Position numbers and translations under genes: made by a program. From assembly GCA_950106755.1 (NCBI GenBank), contig OX467083.1:47010555-47074554 (forward strand): a stretch of 64,000 nucleotides of DNA, given 5' to 3'. This document shows, piece by piece, positions 12,391-23,790 of the stretch (its first letter is position 1; each line of letters begins with the position of its first letter). The notes beneath the pieces are model-generated. The model did not search any database. It was not told the DNA's origin and saw only the letters and a list, made by a program, of their open reading frames with translations. The DNA is from Climacium dendroides. Taxonomy: Eukaryota > Streptophyta > Bryopsida > Hypnales > Climaciaceae.

Positions 12391-13505
12391 TCTAAAATTA
12401 TCTCTCAATGAAGTACTAGCCCCAAGAAAGAAAAAACACAATTAGAGTAGTCAATATTTTTGAATGAAAGTTAGTAATAACAGAAATTTTTGTAGATGAG
12501 CTTACACACATGGGTCATTCTCTCTATTTTTCCCATACATGCATGTACTTCAAGGTGCAAATCATCAAACCAACAATCAAAAAAATATATTGGTAGGGGT
12601 GGTAGGGGTGAACCTTGAGGAAGTTTGAATAGCTACCTTGCACAAATAGTGAAACAACATGAAAGGGACAAAGTTTCTTGTAGTTTAGCTACTTGTTTTC
12701 AACGTTCCAACAATAATTTTTTTAGTTCTTTTGTAACATACCAATTTTAATGAGGTTATTGTAGTACTTCAATAAATTTGTCATTAATTTATATTATTTT
12801 TAAATGTTGAAGATTTTGGAGGAAAAAATGATCAAACAAATAACTAGACAATTGTAAAGGAATAATTGTGAATTTCGTAGGCTAAGTTATTGATGAAAAT
12901 TGAAGTGATGAAGATTTTGTAACAATCCATAACTTGATATTACTCATTCTTCCAACATGTTAGCCTTGTAACACCACAAAGAACTTAATGTGTCATATGA
13001 ATGGCATTTAAGGCTTCTTGAATAACTCATAATGTCCTATAAATAACATTCAAGGTTCCACAAGAGAGTTTTGAAAGTGTCATATAAATGGCATTCAAGA
13101 ATGTAACTATTCATCTTGTCTAAGAGTAACTTTGAGATTGATCATCACAAGTGGAGGTCTTGATTGAGATTAAACTTGTGACATTCGAGGCTCCTAGAGG
13201 AACTTAAAATGTCCTATGTATGGCATTCTAGAATGCAACTACAATGATACAGCTATTCATCATATTGGAGGGTAACCTTGAGATTGATGGATTGATCACT
13301 ACGTAATTGAAATATACTCACTTCCATTAGCATTCTATACCCTCAAAGTATAGTATAGTGTCCAAGCCAAGCTGGTGCTTTTAAATGGATAGTTAATTCA
13401 TTTGTCAAAACCTCAATCAATAAAATAAAAGTTGAATATTCTAATTTAGTTTTAAATTATTATTTTTAAATCCAAGAATTCAAATATCAATATCAACTCT
13501 AGTTA
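12391..13505. other. AT-rich intergenic DNA with irregular short repeats
   Basis: No gene is supported. Between about 12985 and 13250 a motif resembling ATGTCCTATAAATGGCATTC recurs about four times at irregular spacing. Confidence 0.5.
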
Positions 13506-14107
13506 CTAACCCTTATAGGTTCAAACGCCGTTTTTTTGGTATCATAGCAATTTGGAGCAACTCACTACAAATGGAGCTTTTATTTTTTTTCTTTGAAAAT
13601 TTTACAAAACATGCGCCCAAGGAGTAACTTTAAGGCGTAACAATTTTCATAACTTTTGACTACATGGTTAAGAAGTTAATGCATGATATGTAATTTTCAA
13701 CATTTGGGGGCAGCTTGGGCACCCCAAAAATCTCTAAACACCATACCTACCCGCAAACTAAAACTCCTCATAACTTTCACCACATTAATTGAAATGGATT
13801 GATTCAAAGCTTTCTACTTGTATATAAGTCTAGAGAATCAATTTCAAATTTTTATTTCTTAAAAAAGTGATTTTAAAAAAGTTTTTTGGACTATCCAAGC
13901 TGCCCCTTCAATGTTGAAAATTACATATCATACAATAACTTCTTAACCATGTAGTCAAAAGTTATGAAAATTGTTGCACCTTACAGCTACTCCTCAAGCA
14001 CATGTTTTATGAAATTTTCAAAGAAAAGAAATAAAAGTTTCATTTGTAGTGAGTTGCCCCAAAATCACTATGATGCCAAAAATGGTGTTTGAACCTCTAG
14101 GGATTAA
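13506..14107. mobile_element. Foldback element with long terminal inverted repeats
   Basis: The left arm (about 13506-13735) and the right arm (about 13880-14107) are inverted copies with moderate divergence around a central segment of about 150 bases. Paired blocks include AGGTTCAAACGCC/GGTGTTTGAACCT, ACTCACTACAAATG/CATTTGTAGTGAGT and TGACTACATGGTTAAGAAGT with its complement. There are no ORFs. A single-arm relative lies at about 55560-55889. Confidence 0.75.
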
Positions 14108-15265
14108 CAAAAGATATGAAATAAACCGCATCTTTGTATGCATATTAATCACGTATATTTCTATCTATCTATCCAATCCTTTCCGTGTCCACGTGTCAAA
14201 TGATTAAAAAACCCAAAACTTTTAGGTGGATTTTTCGTTGGGCAATGAAGATGGGAGGATGATGATGAATGCCACCTCAGTTGGGCAGTTTGAGCCACTC
14301 ACTTCGTCCCATCTCGCAGTCATTTGGCCTCTTCCTAGTCACTTTGTCTCAGTCAGTCAGTGCTCAGATGGTCATGTCGTGACTCATGACGTTCACATCA
14401 AGAGCAGGGCTTTCTGCACCAGAAAAAATCATTTTTTTCCCCAAATGGGGAAAAACTGCTTTAAAAAAAGGTGAAAAAAAACTTGGACGAAACCACAAAA
14501 AATCTCAAATTAGAAAAATCTTGGATGAAAAACAAATTATAGACATGTGATATCATGTGCTAATGTGATATTTTCTATTCAATATGTGGATGAATGGTGA
14601 GATTTGGAGCACCACTATTAATAATATTTTATATTGCTACTTGGGTACTTTTTTAAAAATTAAAAAAAAAACGGTCAAGAGCAACGTTCACAAAACTAGC
14701 TAAAATTCTCTCTATTGCTACTTGAAATTTTTAGTAGCTAAATATAGTGTACATTGGAGAAAACCCTTGAAAAAAAATTAGATTTTAGCCAAGACTCCAA
14801 CAAATAATAGAATTTCATAGCCAATTTGATTTGAAACTTTGTCTACATTGGAATTAGCATCTATTTTGTCATTTTTTGTTAATAGTACTCCCAATATTCC
14901 TTTGCAATTTGCAAAATTCCTTTTTTCTATTTTTTTAATCATACCTACTCTCAAGGTTGCCAAAGTTGATGCTTGCTTCTCTTGAAGGTAGCGTATTGAA
15001 CTAAATTCCATAAACTAGGTAGTATATTGTATTAAATTTTATAAACTAGTTATATGATCGTTGGTCGAGACTAAAAAATATAACCCAAGTCATTTCACAA
15101 TTCTTAGACAATTGTGGAATTAGTTACAAATTTCTAAAGTTTAAACACAACATCACTAAAAAAGATCACATCTTAAAATGCACACTATGGTTACATTGAA
15201 GAAAGGAAAGTGTACTTATCAATTAGTGATTGCTTTTAGAACATAGACATTGTTAGGGCACCCTA
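14108..15265. other. Intergenic DNA with a dispersed repeat fragment
   Basis: The segment at about 14410-14690 (CTTGGATGAAAA, TGTGCTAATGTGAT, CACTATTA) is a diverged copy of about 54785-55090. A short piece of the same family may lie at 25250-25345. No gene is supported. Confidence 0.5.
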
Positions 15266-16248
15266 CCTTAATCCCTCACCGCCCAAGGGGACCAAAAGTG
15301 TCCTCACACAGTCTAGCAGTCAACTTCAAAGTGCTGTAACTTTTGTATCCAATGTCCAAATTCAATAAAACTTGTTGGGAAAGTTGCGCATAATAGTCTA
15401 TTTTTTGTGGTAAAATTTTCAGATCTATCCAAGATGTAATGAGTTTTTTAAAGCCATTCAAAGTTTGCAGGTTCAATTTGAGTTCACCACACTGCAATGA
15501 GATGGCTGCAACTTCGGGGTCTTGTATCTTTTTCATCAAATGTTACTTTTCAATAAAATTTGTTGGGTTTTGTTCCCCATAAAGTATACTTGTTGTGATA
15601 AAATTTTCATGTCAATCCAAGTTGTTTTGAATGCTTGGGAGCAATTCGAAGTTCAAAATCCAGACATTTTTGCATTATAGTGAACTTTGGCGGCTTATAA
15701 CTTCTTCAGGCAGGGTTTGTTTTCAATAATTTTTGTTGGAAAAGTTGCGCATACTAGTCTAGTTCTTGTGGTAAAAATTTCATATCAATCCAAGAAGTTA
15801 TGATTGACTGAGAAGCATTTTAGTACAAGTAGGTTCAGCCATAGATGTGTTTTTTTGCTACTTTTTTCATTGTTTTTTGACATTTCAAAACAATTTTGCA
15901 AACGCAATGAGTCAATTTAATGATTTTTTTCCCACTAAAGTATTTGTCTTTTGATTTTAAATCACTTTGTAGTTTAAAGTTTTTCCATTTGAGTAGGTTT
16001 AGAAATCGAATTTCACCTCCAAATGTGTTTTTAGGAAAATTTCAGCATCTTTTGTCAACACTAAAACATTATAATCTTTCAATCTATATGGTCAAATGAC
16101 CCCAAATTTGATTAACACCATCTACAACATGCACACTACAAGATTGTACGGTTGAGATTTTCATAACTTACTCACATTTAGACTTATAACACTCGAAAAG
16201 TAAGGTTGTTTTTTGACATGGTTAGGCCTTGGGCGGTGAAGGGTTAAT
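15266..16248. mobile_element. Terminal-inverted-repeat element with internal repeats
   Basis: The left end CCTTAATCCCTCACCGCCCA is the near-exact complement of the right end GGGCGGTGAAGGGTTAA, giving TIRs of about 22 bases around 980 bases. Inside, a degenerate block resembling TTCAATAAAACTTGTTGGGA followed by GTGGTAAAATTTTCA and ATCCAAG recurs three times (about 15355, 15548 and 15730), a period near 190. There is no transposase ORF, so the element is non-autonomous. Confidence 0.65.
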
Positions 16249-16535
16249 CTTCATTGTTACTTACTACGTTACTTATGGTATTTTTATACCCAAAATCAAG
16301 TAATTAGGCAATGGTCCTTCCCATGGTGGGAAGATACTATACTTTGATAGATGCCTCAAAGGGACTTATTAGTTAATTCAAAGATTGGAATTGGCCAAAG
16401 AGATATATAACACAATCATATTCATTGTAGGGGCTTGTTTTCAAGGATGCAAAAACGCCCCTTGCTTCATTGGGAAACAATGTCATGATTGTCATTAACT
16501 ACAATTGAACACGGTTATTATTAAACATGAATTTG

Positions 16536-16656
16536 CACTAGAAGAATCCTGTGTTTATCTAGACATGGGTTGTCTAATTTGATGTTGTTTACCTAGATGT
16601 TCAATGTAGCACCCCCATGTTTTTATGTCAATGAAGATGTTAGAATTCTTCTAGTG
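16536..16656. mobile_element. Short MITE
   Basis: CACTAGAAGAATCC at the left and GAATTCTTCTAGTG at the right form near-perfect terminal inverted repeats around about 120 bases. No coding sequence is present. Confidence 0.6.
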
Positions 16657-18356
16657 TAGAATTGGGGACAAAACGGTCCATTCTTCATTGAGACTCTTCA
16701 CCATATACTCAATTCCCCTCCAACATATTATATAAGTTGTATAAGAGAAACAAAAGGTATTAATTTTGAGACAAACCAAACAAAGAGAATTAATAGAGAA
16801 AAAGAAGTTAGAAACAATAAATTATAATCAGAAGTAGAAGGCTTTAGAAGTTGCATTAAATCCACCACCAATCTACTTCCTACTTATCACTAATTTATTA
16901 TCAATCCACTAAACACTTCCTTGATTTGAGAAACTTTAGGTTCAAAAGAGCAATCTAGATCCAAAACAATGTTAGTGGATGTTGATAAGTGTGGCACTTT
17001 CCTTAGGAGTTGCAAATGCAAAATTGTGCTTGGCTTAGGTGAAAGGGATGATGAAACAATAGTCTATCCCTCAAAGCTTAATACATTTTGTCCCTTTTTC
17101 TCAACTTTTAGAATATATAGATAATTTTAAATTTAATAAATAATTGATCATATGGAAAAGATCCAAGTGAAGAATGGATGTATTTCTCCTCAACTCTATT
17201 TTTATTAACCCCTAAATCCTATGGCATCATACTTTGGGGTTGACTAAACTTAAAAGCTATATAAAATCTCACCAAAGTAATATTTTTGGTACTTTTGGAG
17301 GGATGAACACCCTTTAAAGTCTATTTTAAGCATCAAAAATTCAATTTTGAAAAAAAAAATTCATGGCTTTTCTATTGAAGATTTTGTTCGAGAGTGTCCG
17401 GCATTGCAAATCTTGATTTATTTTAGTATTAAAGACTCATGGAAATGAGCCTCAAATACATTGAACCTTGAGGGGAAAACTATATTGAAAATTCATGTAA
17501 AAAAATGTAGAATAGATTTTGAGAAACCATAAATCAATCATGGTTGTGAGTCTTATGTCCTTTACACCTCATATTTATTTCATGACTTCAATTTTAGATT
17601 TGACATGTCAAAAGTAGATTGAAAGACTTCAAATCACATTCACAATTTTAACACCCTCTTGATTCAAACATTATAATCTTTCAATCCACAAGTGTTATTG
17701 TTGTATTTTTTTCCTATGTAATGTATAATATGTATAGTTTGAATTCAAACAATTACAATTTAAAAGAAATTGATAAACCTAATAAAAACTCAAATTTTTT
17801 TGTTTAGTTTTGAGCAAAATCCAAGGAGCTAAAAAAAAAGACATGGTCATTTTGGGATTAAATCTTATTGTTAATTGGATGAGGATTCCAACACACTTTA
17901 GCATGCATTAGTTGAATACCATATGAATAAGTTATCTATTTTCAAACTACTAGATCTAGTGAACAAAAAACCTATAGTAGACTCTCGTAGACTTTTATGT
18001 TTTGATTGTGTACATCAATACTTGATAAAGTGATGTTTGGAGGTCAATTGTATGTGTCACGTTTGGGGCAATGTTGCTTATGGGGTGCATATACTTTATA
18101 GTAATTCTACCTATAGGTACCCCCCAATGCTTGAATCAAAGATAGTATTAATATTTTTTTAAACTTATGTAAAGTAATGAAATCTCATTCAAAATATTTA
18201 TATCATCAATTCATGCAAAGAATTTTTTTCTTCCTTCCATTGATATATTACATGATTTTTATTTAACCCCTAAAAACTCAATCAACCATTTTATAATCGG
18301 TTCCCAACTTTAGGCATCATTTTCAAGTAGAAAAAAATATTTTGTATGCAAACTAT
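16657..18356. other. AT-rich intergenic DNA
   Basis: I see no gene, clear repeat pair or RNA gene here. Parts such as 17650-17830 resemble 36240-36510, which suggests an old dispersed repeat. Confidence 0.4.
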
Positions 18357-18616
18357 CAAATGGGCTTAAAAAAATACTTTAGGATGTTGTATTTAATAGA
18401 AACCGAACCATTGAATTGTATCGGTTTGACGTAGAGGCATGTCCAAAAACATAATATACAAGTTGCAAAGCTTTGGAATAATTAGGATTCATGGAAAAAT
18501 TAATTTTAAGAGAAACCTAATGTATTACTTTTTCAAATGGGTTTAAAAAAATACTTTAGGATGTTGTATTTAATAGAAACCAAACCATTGAATTGTATCG
18601 GTTTGACGTAGAAGCC
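18357..18616 (+). repeat. Direct repeat pair, about 83 bp each
   Basis: Bases about 18357-18440 and about 18533-18616 match closely over TACTTTAGGATGTTGTATTT, AATAGAAACC, ATTGAATTGTATCGGTTTGA and CGTAGA. The copies are 175 bases apart. Confidence 0.8.
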
Positions 18617-19599
18617 TGGATTGGGAACCTTGTCTTTCTATATATTCAATACTATAAAAATAGCACAAAGCATAAAACAGTGGGTGCTCTAAAGCAATTG
18701 TATCTAATTGTGACTTGTTTCTAAATCCAATTTTTTTTCAAGAGTAATGTTGGTTTGATTGTCTATGCTTTTGGTCTTCTAACTTAGTTCTAATGGGATA
18801 TATTTCAATCATTAAAAGTTCTAATATGTTCTTTCTTGTATAGATATATGAAAATTGTTGATGTATTTCCAATGATAGTATTTACCAAATCTATTCCCTT
18901 ATCAAACATTCAAAAATTAATCTCAAATTTAACTTCCTTAATTGTTTGCCAAAATGGATTGATGATTCAAAAGGAATATCTCAAAGCCCATTTTGACTCC
19001 CAACAAAAACTTAAATAGGTGAACAATGGGTAGGAAGAATTGACCCCTTCATTGCTTTTGTATTTGCATTTCTCAAGTAGTGCTTTGTTTTTTTGAGTTT
19101 CTATTTTGGAAGCCTTATTGCCTTTTTTGAAAATTTAGAATTCACTCTTGACCACAAATTAGTGTGATTGATACCTCTAGATATTTTTAGCCTTTAAAAA
19201 AAAACTTAGATTAAATACACTAACTCCAAAAATTGAATGAGTCTATGTTTTGTATTGGTTAAACCCATGCGGAATACTTTGAAAATGAGTAAACAAATTC
19301 CAACGAGTGAGACACAAATGTTATAGTATCTTGCATACACTACAAATGATTTCTAAAAAAAATTAAGGCTACAAACCATTATGGATTGAAAGTAAATAAA
19401 TTTCAAAGTTAACCACTCCTATAAACTTAATTATTTGACCAATTTTCAAAATCACTCCAAAAAATGTCATTCCTTCTTTTTTGAGCCAAAATGACTTCAA
19501 CATTCTTTTGCATGTTGTTGTACAACATTGAAGACCCATCCTATTACTATTGCAAAAAGTTGACAAAAGTGCACTTTAAAAAATAGAATTAAAGAGAGA

Positions 19600-19662
19600 G
19601 AAAAGTGTGCATTGGACTAGCAATGACTGGACTTTTCATTGCTAATCCAATGCACACTTTTC
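19600..19662. repeat. Short near-perfect hairpin
   Basis: The 27-bp arms (19600-19626 and 19636-19662) pair with one mismatch around a 9-base loop, and GAAAAGTGTGCATTGG is the core of the left arm. It may be a MITE remnant or a source of small RNA. Confidence 0.75.
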
Positions 19663-21845
19663 ATTGCTAGTTTGCGCTAGTCTTCATAATTCCTGGTGTT
19701 TTAACATTATGTACAGGGGATTTTGAAAGAATTCCTACACAAAAGGAAATTGTGGGCTTTCTATGGATTTTCTTTGATGGGATTTTCATAAATTCTGTCC
19801 AATCTTTTATGTGCAATCCAAATTGGTAGACTTTGCAACACATTGACAGATCTTACATTTCAAAGTTGTTTCCACCTAATATTTAAAAGATTTTACAAGA
19901 TGCAAATGTCCTATATTGATTGTTAGGGGTACCGTGAGATTGGACACATAAGATTTGTAAGTTGTCAATGGAATTTGAAGAATCTTGATGAATCAAACAC
20001 TTGAGACTTCATTTAATATCATCAATGAAATATAGGTCACATTATTTCAAAAATTGTTGCACTCACTTTTAATAGATTTGAAGCATTGACAATTGAATCT
20101 ATAGGGGTGATTAGCTTTGAAATTCATTTACTTCCTGTCTATAATTTGTTTTTTTCCCTCAATTTTTTCAGGGTTCATTTGCAATATATACTGGATACTA
20201 TAACATTCATGTTTGTTCATTTGGACTTTGTTCACTCATTTTCAAAGTATGTTGCATGGATTTAACCAAAACTAGTGGCCAATTAATTGTTGAGTGTAAG
20301 GTTGGCATTTGTAGGCATTTAGCATATATCCAAGATCATGTGTGGCCTTTCGTTTCACTTCCCAAAGCTTCATCTCCTTCAATTAGGCAATATTCAAAGA
20401 GAAACAAAAAATAAGAATGAATAATGTTAATTGACACCTTTAGTCATTTCAATTGTTTTTTTAATTGATGATTATATAAATGGAGGGAGAAACACTACTT
20501 GGAGTTGTTTTGTTGGTGTCAGATAGCAATTAAAAACCTAATTTGACCAATTTGCAACATCACAAAGTACAATAGGAAGATTATTTTGGGACCAAAAATT
20601 AAGGCCAACAAGAAGATCATTTGGGGACGGAGGGAATACATTGTTTTGGTTTGTTTTACCATCTTTTGACTTAAAAAGTAAAAAGTAGTTTAAAACATTG
20701 GTTTTGTTAAATGTGCATGTGGTGTATGAATTGTCTATTGAAAAATATATAATTATGTAGGAATTGGTTGCATTTGTGAAATCAAGCATATTATTGCAAT
20801 GAATATTGTCTAAATTCTATTTACGATTCAAGGATGGAAAAATAAGTCTATGGCATTAGATATATGCATTTTTTTAATATTGCAACTTACAATAGTGAAC
20901 AATATTTTTATTTGAAAATATTAGAATTATATGTTTATGAGGATATGAGAATTTCAAATAGATATGAAAATGGAACTTCAAGCTTGCAATAGAGCTCATT
21001 TGTATACGTGGCATCCATTGCAATGGACTACTTGTAGCCTTGAATAAGTGATTACCATTTGAAGATGATTAGGTGACCTTATGGCTACGTGATGATTTGC
21101 TCTTATTAATCTAGGGATTATTATTCTTCACTTTTGGTTTAGTTGGATGCACATAAAGAATTGACATTGGCCCAAATAAGATAGAACACCTGGTAGTCAA
21201 TTTTCATTTATTTTTACATTTCATTAGATATTTTTTCTTGAAAGTTTTGAGATTGGAGGTAGGCGATTTGGGTCAAAATTTTCCAATAGTATGTTTGTCA
21301 AGCCATTCTCATTCTCCAATATATAATAGAGTTTATTTGTTTTCATAAGGGTTTGGCATGTGTCTACTTGATGTATGACCATGTTTTATATTTTAGTTTT
21401 TTTCATGAGGGGAAGGCATGTTCCTACTCTCCATTGAGCCACGTTCTATATTTTGTGATTTTTGTGATGGGAGGGCTAGGCACATGATTGCTTCCCTACC
21501 TTGCTCCTTGTTTTGTACATTAATTATTTTAATTTTGCCAAAGAAGAGAGACATGTTCCCTCTTCATGTCATCTTCATAATTTAGATTATTTTCAAAGAA
21601 GGATGGTAATATTTCATCGATTGAAGACATATATTACTAGAGAAACTGCATGTACTTGAATTTGAATTTGATAAATGTGTTATCATCCTGTTTAGGATGG
21701 TGCCATATTTGGGATGGTAGTAGTGAGCAAAGATTGAGCTTAAACAGGAACATATTGGGACTTGAGAATTGATTGAGATGGAGGGCATTAATGTAAGTGA
21801 GACTTATACCATCACAACCAAGGATATATCATTTAAATCTTGAGT
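19663..21845. other. AT-rich intergenic DNA
   Basis: No gene is supported. Between about 21340 and 21560 a loose unit of 75 bases (GGCATGT..CTAC..CCATG..TTATATTTT) recurs two to three times. Confidence 0.4.
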
Positions 21846-21851
21846 TCTAAG

Positions 21852-22262
21852 AGCATCGCCAGCCATTCACGCCTAATGTGGCTCAGGAAATAGATTGGCC
21901 AGTGCCCTGTAGCTCCTAGGATCCTTCCGTCCCACAAACATGCCACCTATTCCCGAGAAGACAACCTAGCAAGACAAGTTCTAATTCATTTGTTTCAATA
22001 AAAGATGGAAAAAAAAAAATCAAGACTTCTCATTGGTGGGATTTGCTATAGTTATTACATTTTTTGAAAAGAGAGCCCAAAACATTATCAGACAACAAGA
22101 ATAGAGGAGATGAATGGAACTAGTAGGATGGGGGTTTGACCACTTATTTGAGCGGGGCCAGGCTCATTTATTACTTTCCCCAGGAAGCTGTGGGAGAAGT
22201 TTTTGAAGCTAGCTACAGCCTAGCCCAAGTCGGCCTCTTTTGGTGTCGATGGGTGTCGATGC
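21852..22262. mobile_element. Transposon-like insertion with 6-bp flanking repeat
   Basis: The sequence starts AGCATCGCC and ends TGTCGATGC, a short imperfect inverted terminus, with TCTAAG immediately on each side (21846-21851 and 22263-22268). It has no ORF of note. The right flanking copy is shared with the next element. Confidence 0.55.
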
Positions 22263-22268
22263 TCTAAG

Positions 22269-22395
22269 AGGATCCCCATAGCAATACGTTAAAGCAACAC
22301 TGTGAAGCAAATCAATGGAGGACATTCCTCATTGTTAAAAGATCAATGGTGGAGAACCTTTATAATGTTGCTTTAGCGTGTTGTTGTGGGGATCT
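22269..22395. mobile_element. MITE with about 35-bp inverted ends
   Basis: The left end AGGATCCCCATAGCAATACG and the right end TGTTGTTGTGGGGATCT are imperfect inverted repeats that also pair through TTAAAGCAAC/GTTGCTTTA. TCTAAG flanks both sides (22263-22268 and 22396-22401), a plausible target-site duplication. Length is 127 bases. Confidence 0.7.
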
Positions 22396-22477
22396 TCTAA
22401 GTAGGATTTTATGAAATAAGTAGGTCATGACTTCCCAAGCACAACAACTTGTTGTCTCAATGGATGGCAAGAGTTGT

Positions 22478-22876
22478 ATGGTAGTGTGTTATAAAATGGA
22501 CCATCTCCTTCAAATGGACCCTAGCTTTAGGACCAGGATGGAGATGAGGTGATCCTTGATTGGACCACTTTAACAATTGAATGTATTGAGGAAAATTTAT
22601 TTTTCTATTGCAAGAGCCAATCAATTGCACATCTCTTTACAAGTTGCAAGTAGACGGATTTTGGGAGACCTACGGTCACAAATAGGTGCCTATGTCTTTA
22701 ATCTTTGAAAATTTATAAGTAATTCAAAAATGCTTGGAAAAATACAAAACCACTTGTGATAGGTTCCATATCTATTTTCTTTCTCTGAAAAATAATATAA
22801 AAATACTTTTGTTCACAAAAACGTATGAAAAGGTGAACCAATCCTTAAATGGTCACTTTTAAAATATTCTACCATA
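22478..22876. mobile_element. MITE family M1, copy 1
   Basis: The ends ATGGTAGTGTGTTATAAAAT and the complement of TTTTAAAATATTCTACCAT are inverted. The interior matches 54029-54440 in the same orientation over CTTGGAAAAATACAAAACCA, CTTTCTCTGAAAAAT, CAAGAGCCAATCA and CACAAATAGGTGCCTATG. Confidence 0.7.
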
Positions 22877-23308
22877 AATCTTCAACTTTAGTTGCTAACT
22901 TAGTAGTTGCAATGAACTTGAAAGGCACTATTCCCATGACAAGACTTTGCCTTTCTCCAACAATAGTGTGCATAAACATCAATTGTCATCATGCTTTAAC
23001 CCATAAATGACGGTGCAACCATTTTCTGGTCAATGAATGATAAAGAATCTTTGTGTAGGATAGAAGTGCAACTATTCATCTTCCAAATTTTCCATGAAAA
23101 AAGGAGGTCTGATATAGTAGTTTGAATTCCAATGAGTGCTTTTGCATTTTTTAATCCAACAATTCACACAATGTCCAAAGGGATGATTTCCACAGTTACA
23201 ACCCCATTCTTTAAGGGTTAATAACTACCTAATAGTATGTGTCCCTCGGGTGGTGTATTGATGAAATGGAACTTTTCTGTGAGAAATGTTTTCTATGTTG
23301 TCTCACAC

Positions 23309-23790
23309 TAAGGGTAGTTACACCTTCTTCACTCCGCGTTCAATTAACAAAGAACTAAGATGTGGTGATTCCTCATTGGCTGTCCGTATCTTGTGGAGCT
23401 TCCATTCCCCATTAATTGAACCGGTCCATTCTCCTCCTTTGGTGCTGAAGAAATTGGTGTCTGGAAGATTTCACGGATATCTTTTGATCTTGCAATAAGG
23501 ATTTTCACCCCTACTTTACCGATTTCACCATCATTTCTTACTTCACCGTCATTGTTGTGGCTCAAGAGACTGCTACTGCAAACTTGTGTTGTTGATGGTT
23601 GAGCATTTCGGCCCATTTAGTACAAGCATGTAAACCCATTCTCTGTTTTTCATTCTTGATGCTTCACACATCAAAAAGGGGTGTTACACCTTCTTCATGC
23701 ACAACAATTCCCCATTGGCTCCTTTTTTCTCTCACCAACTTCTCATTCTTGAAGAATTTTTGCTTCTTGAAGAAGGTGTGACTACCCCTA
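23309..23790. mobile_element. TIR-bounded element without transposase
   Basis: The left end TAAGGGTAGTTACACCTTCT is inverted relative to the right end AGAAGGTGTGACTACCCCTA. An internal GTTACACCTTCTTCATGC at about 23683 repeats the terminal motif. No ORF has recognisable homology. Confidence 0.6.
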
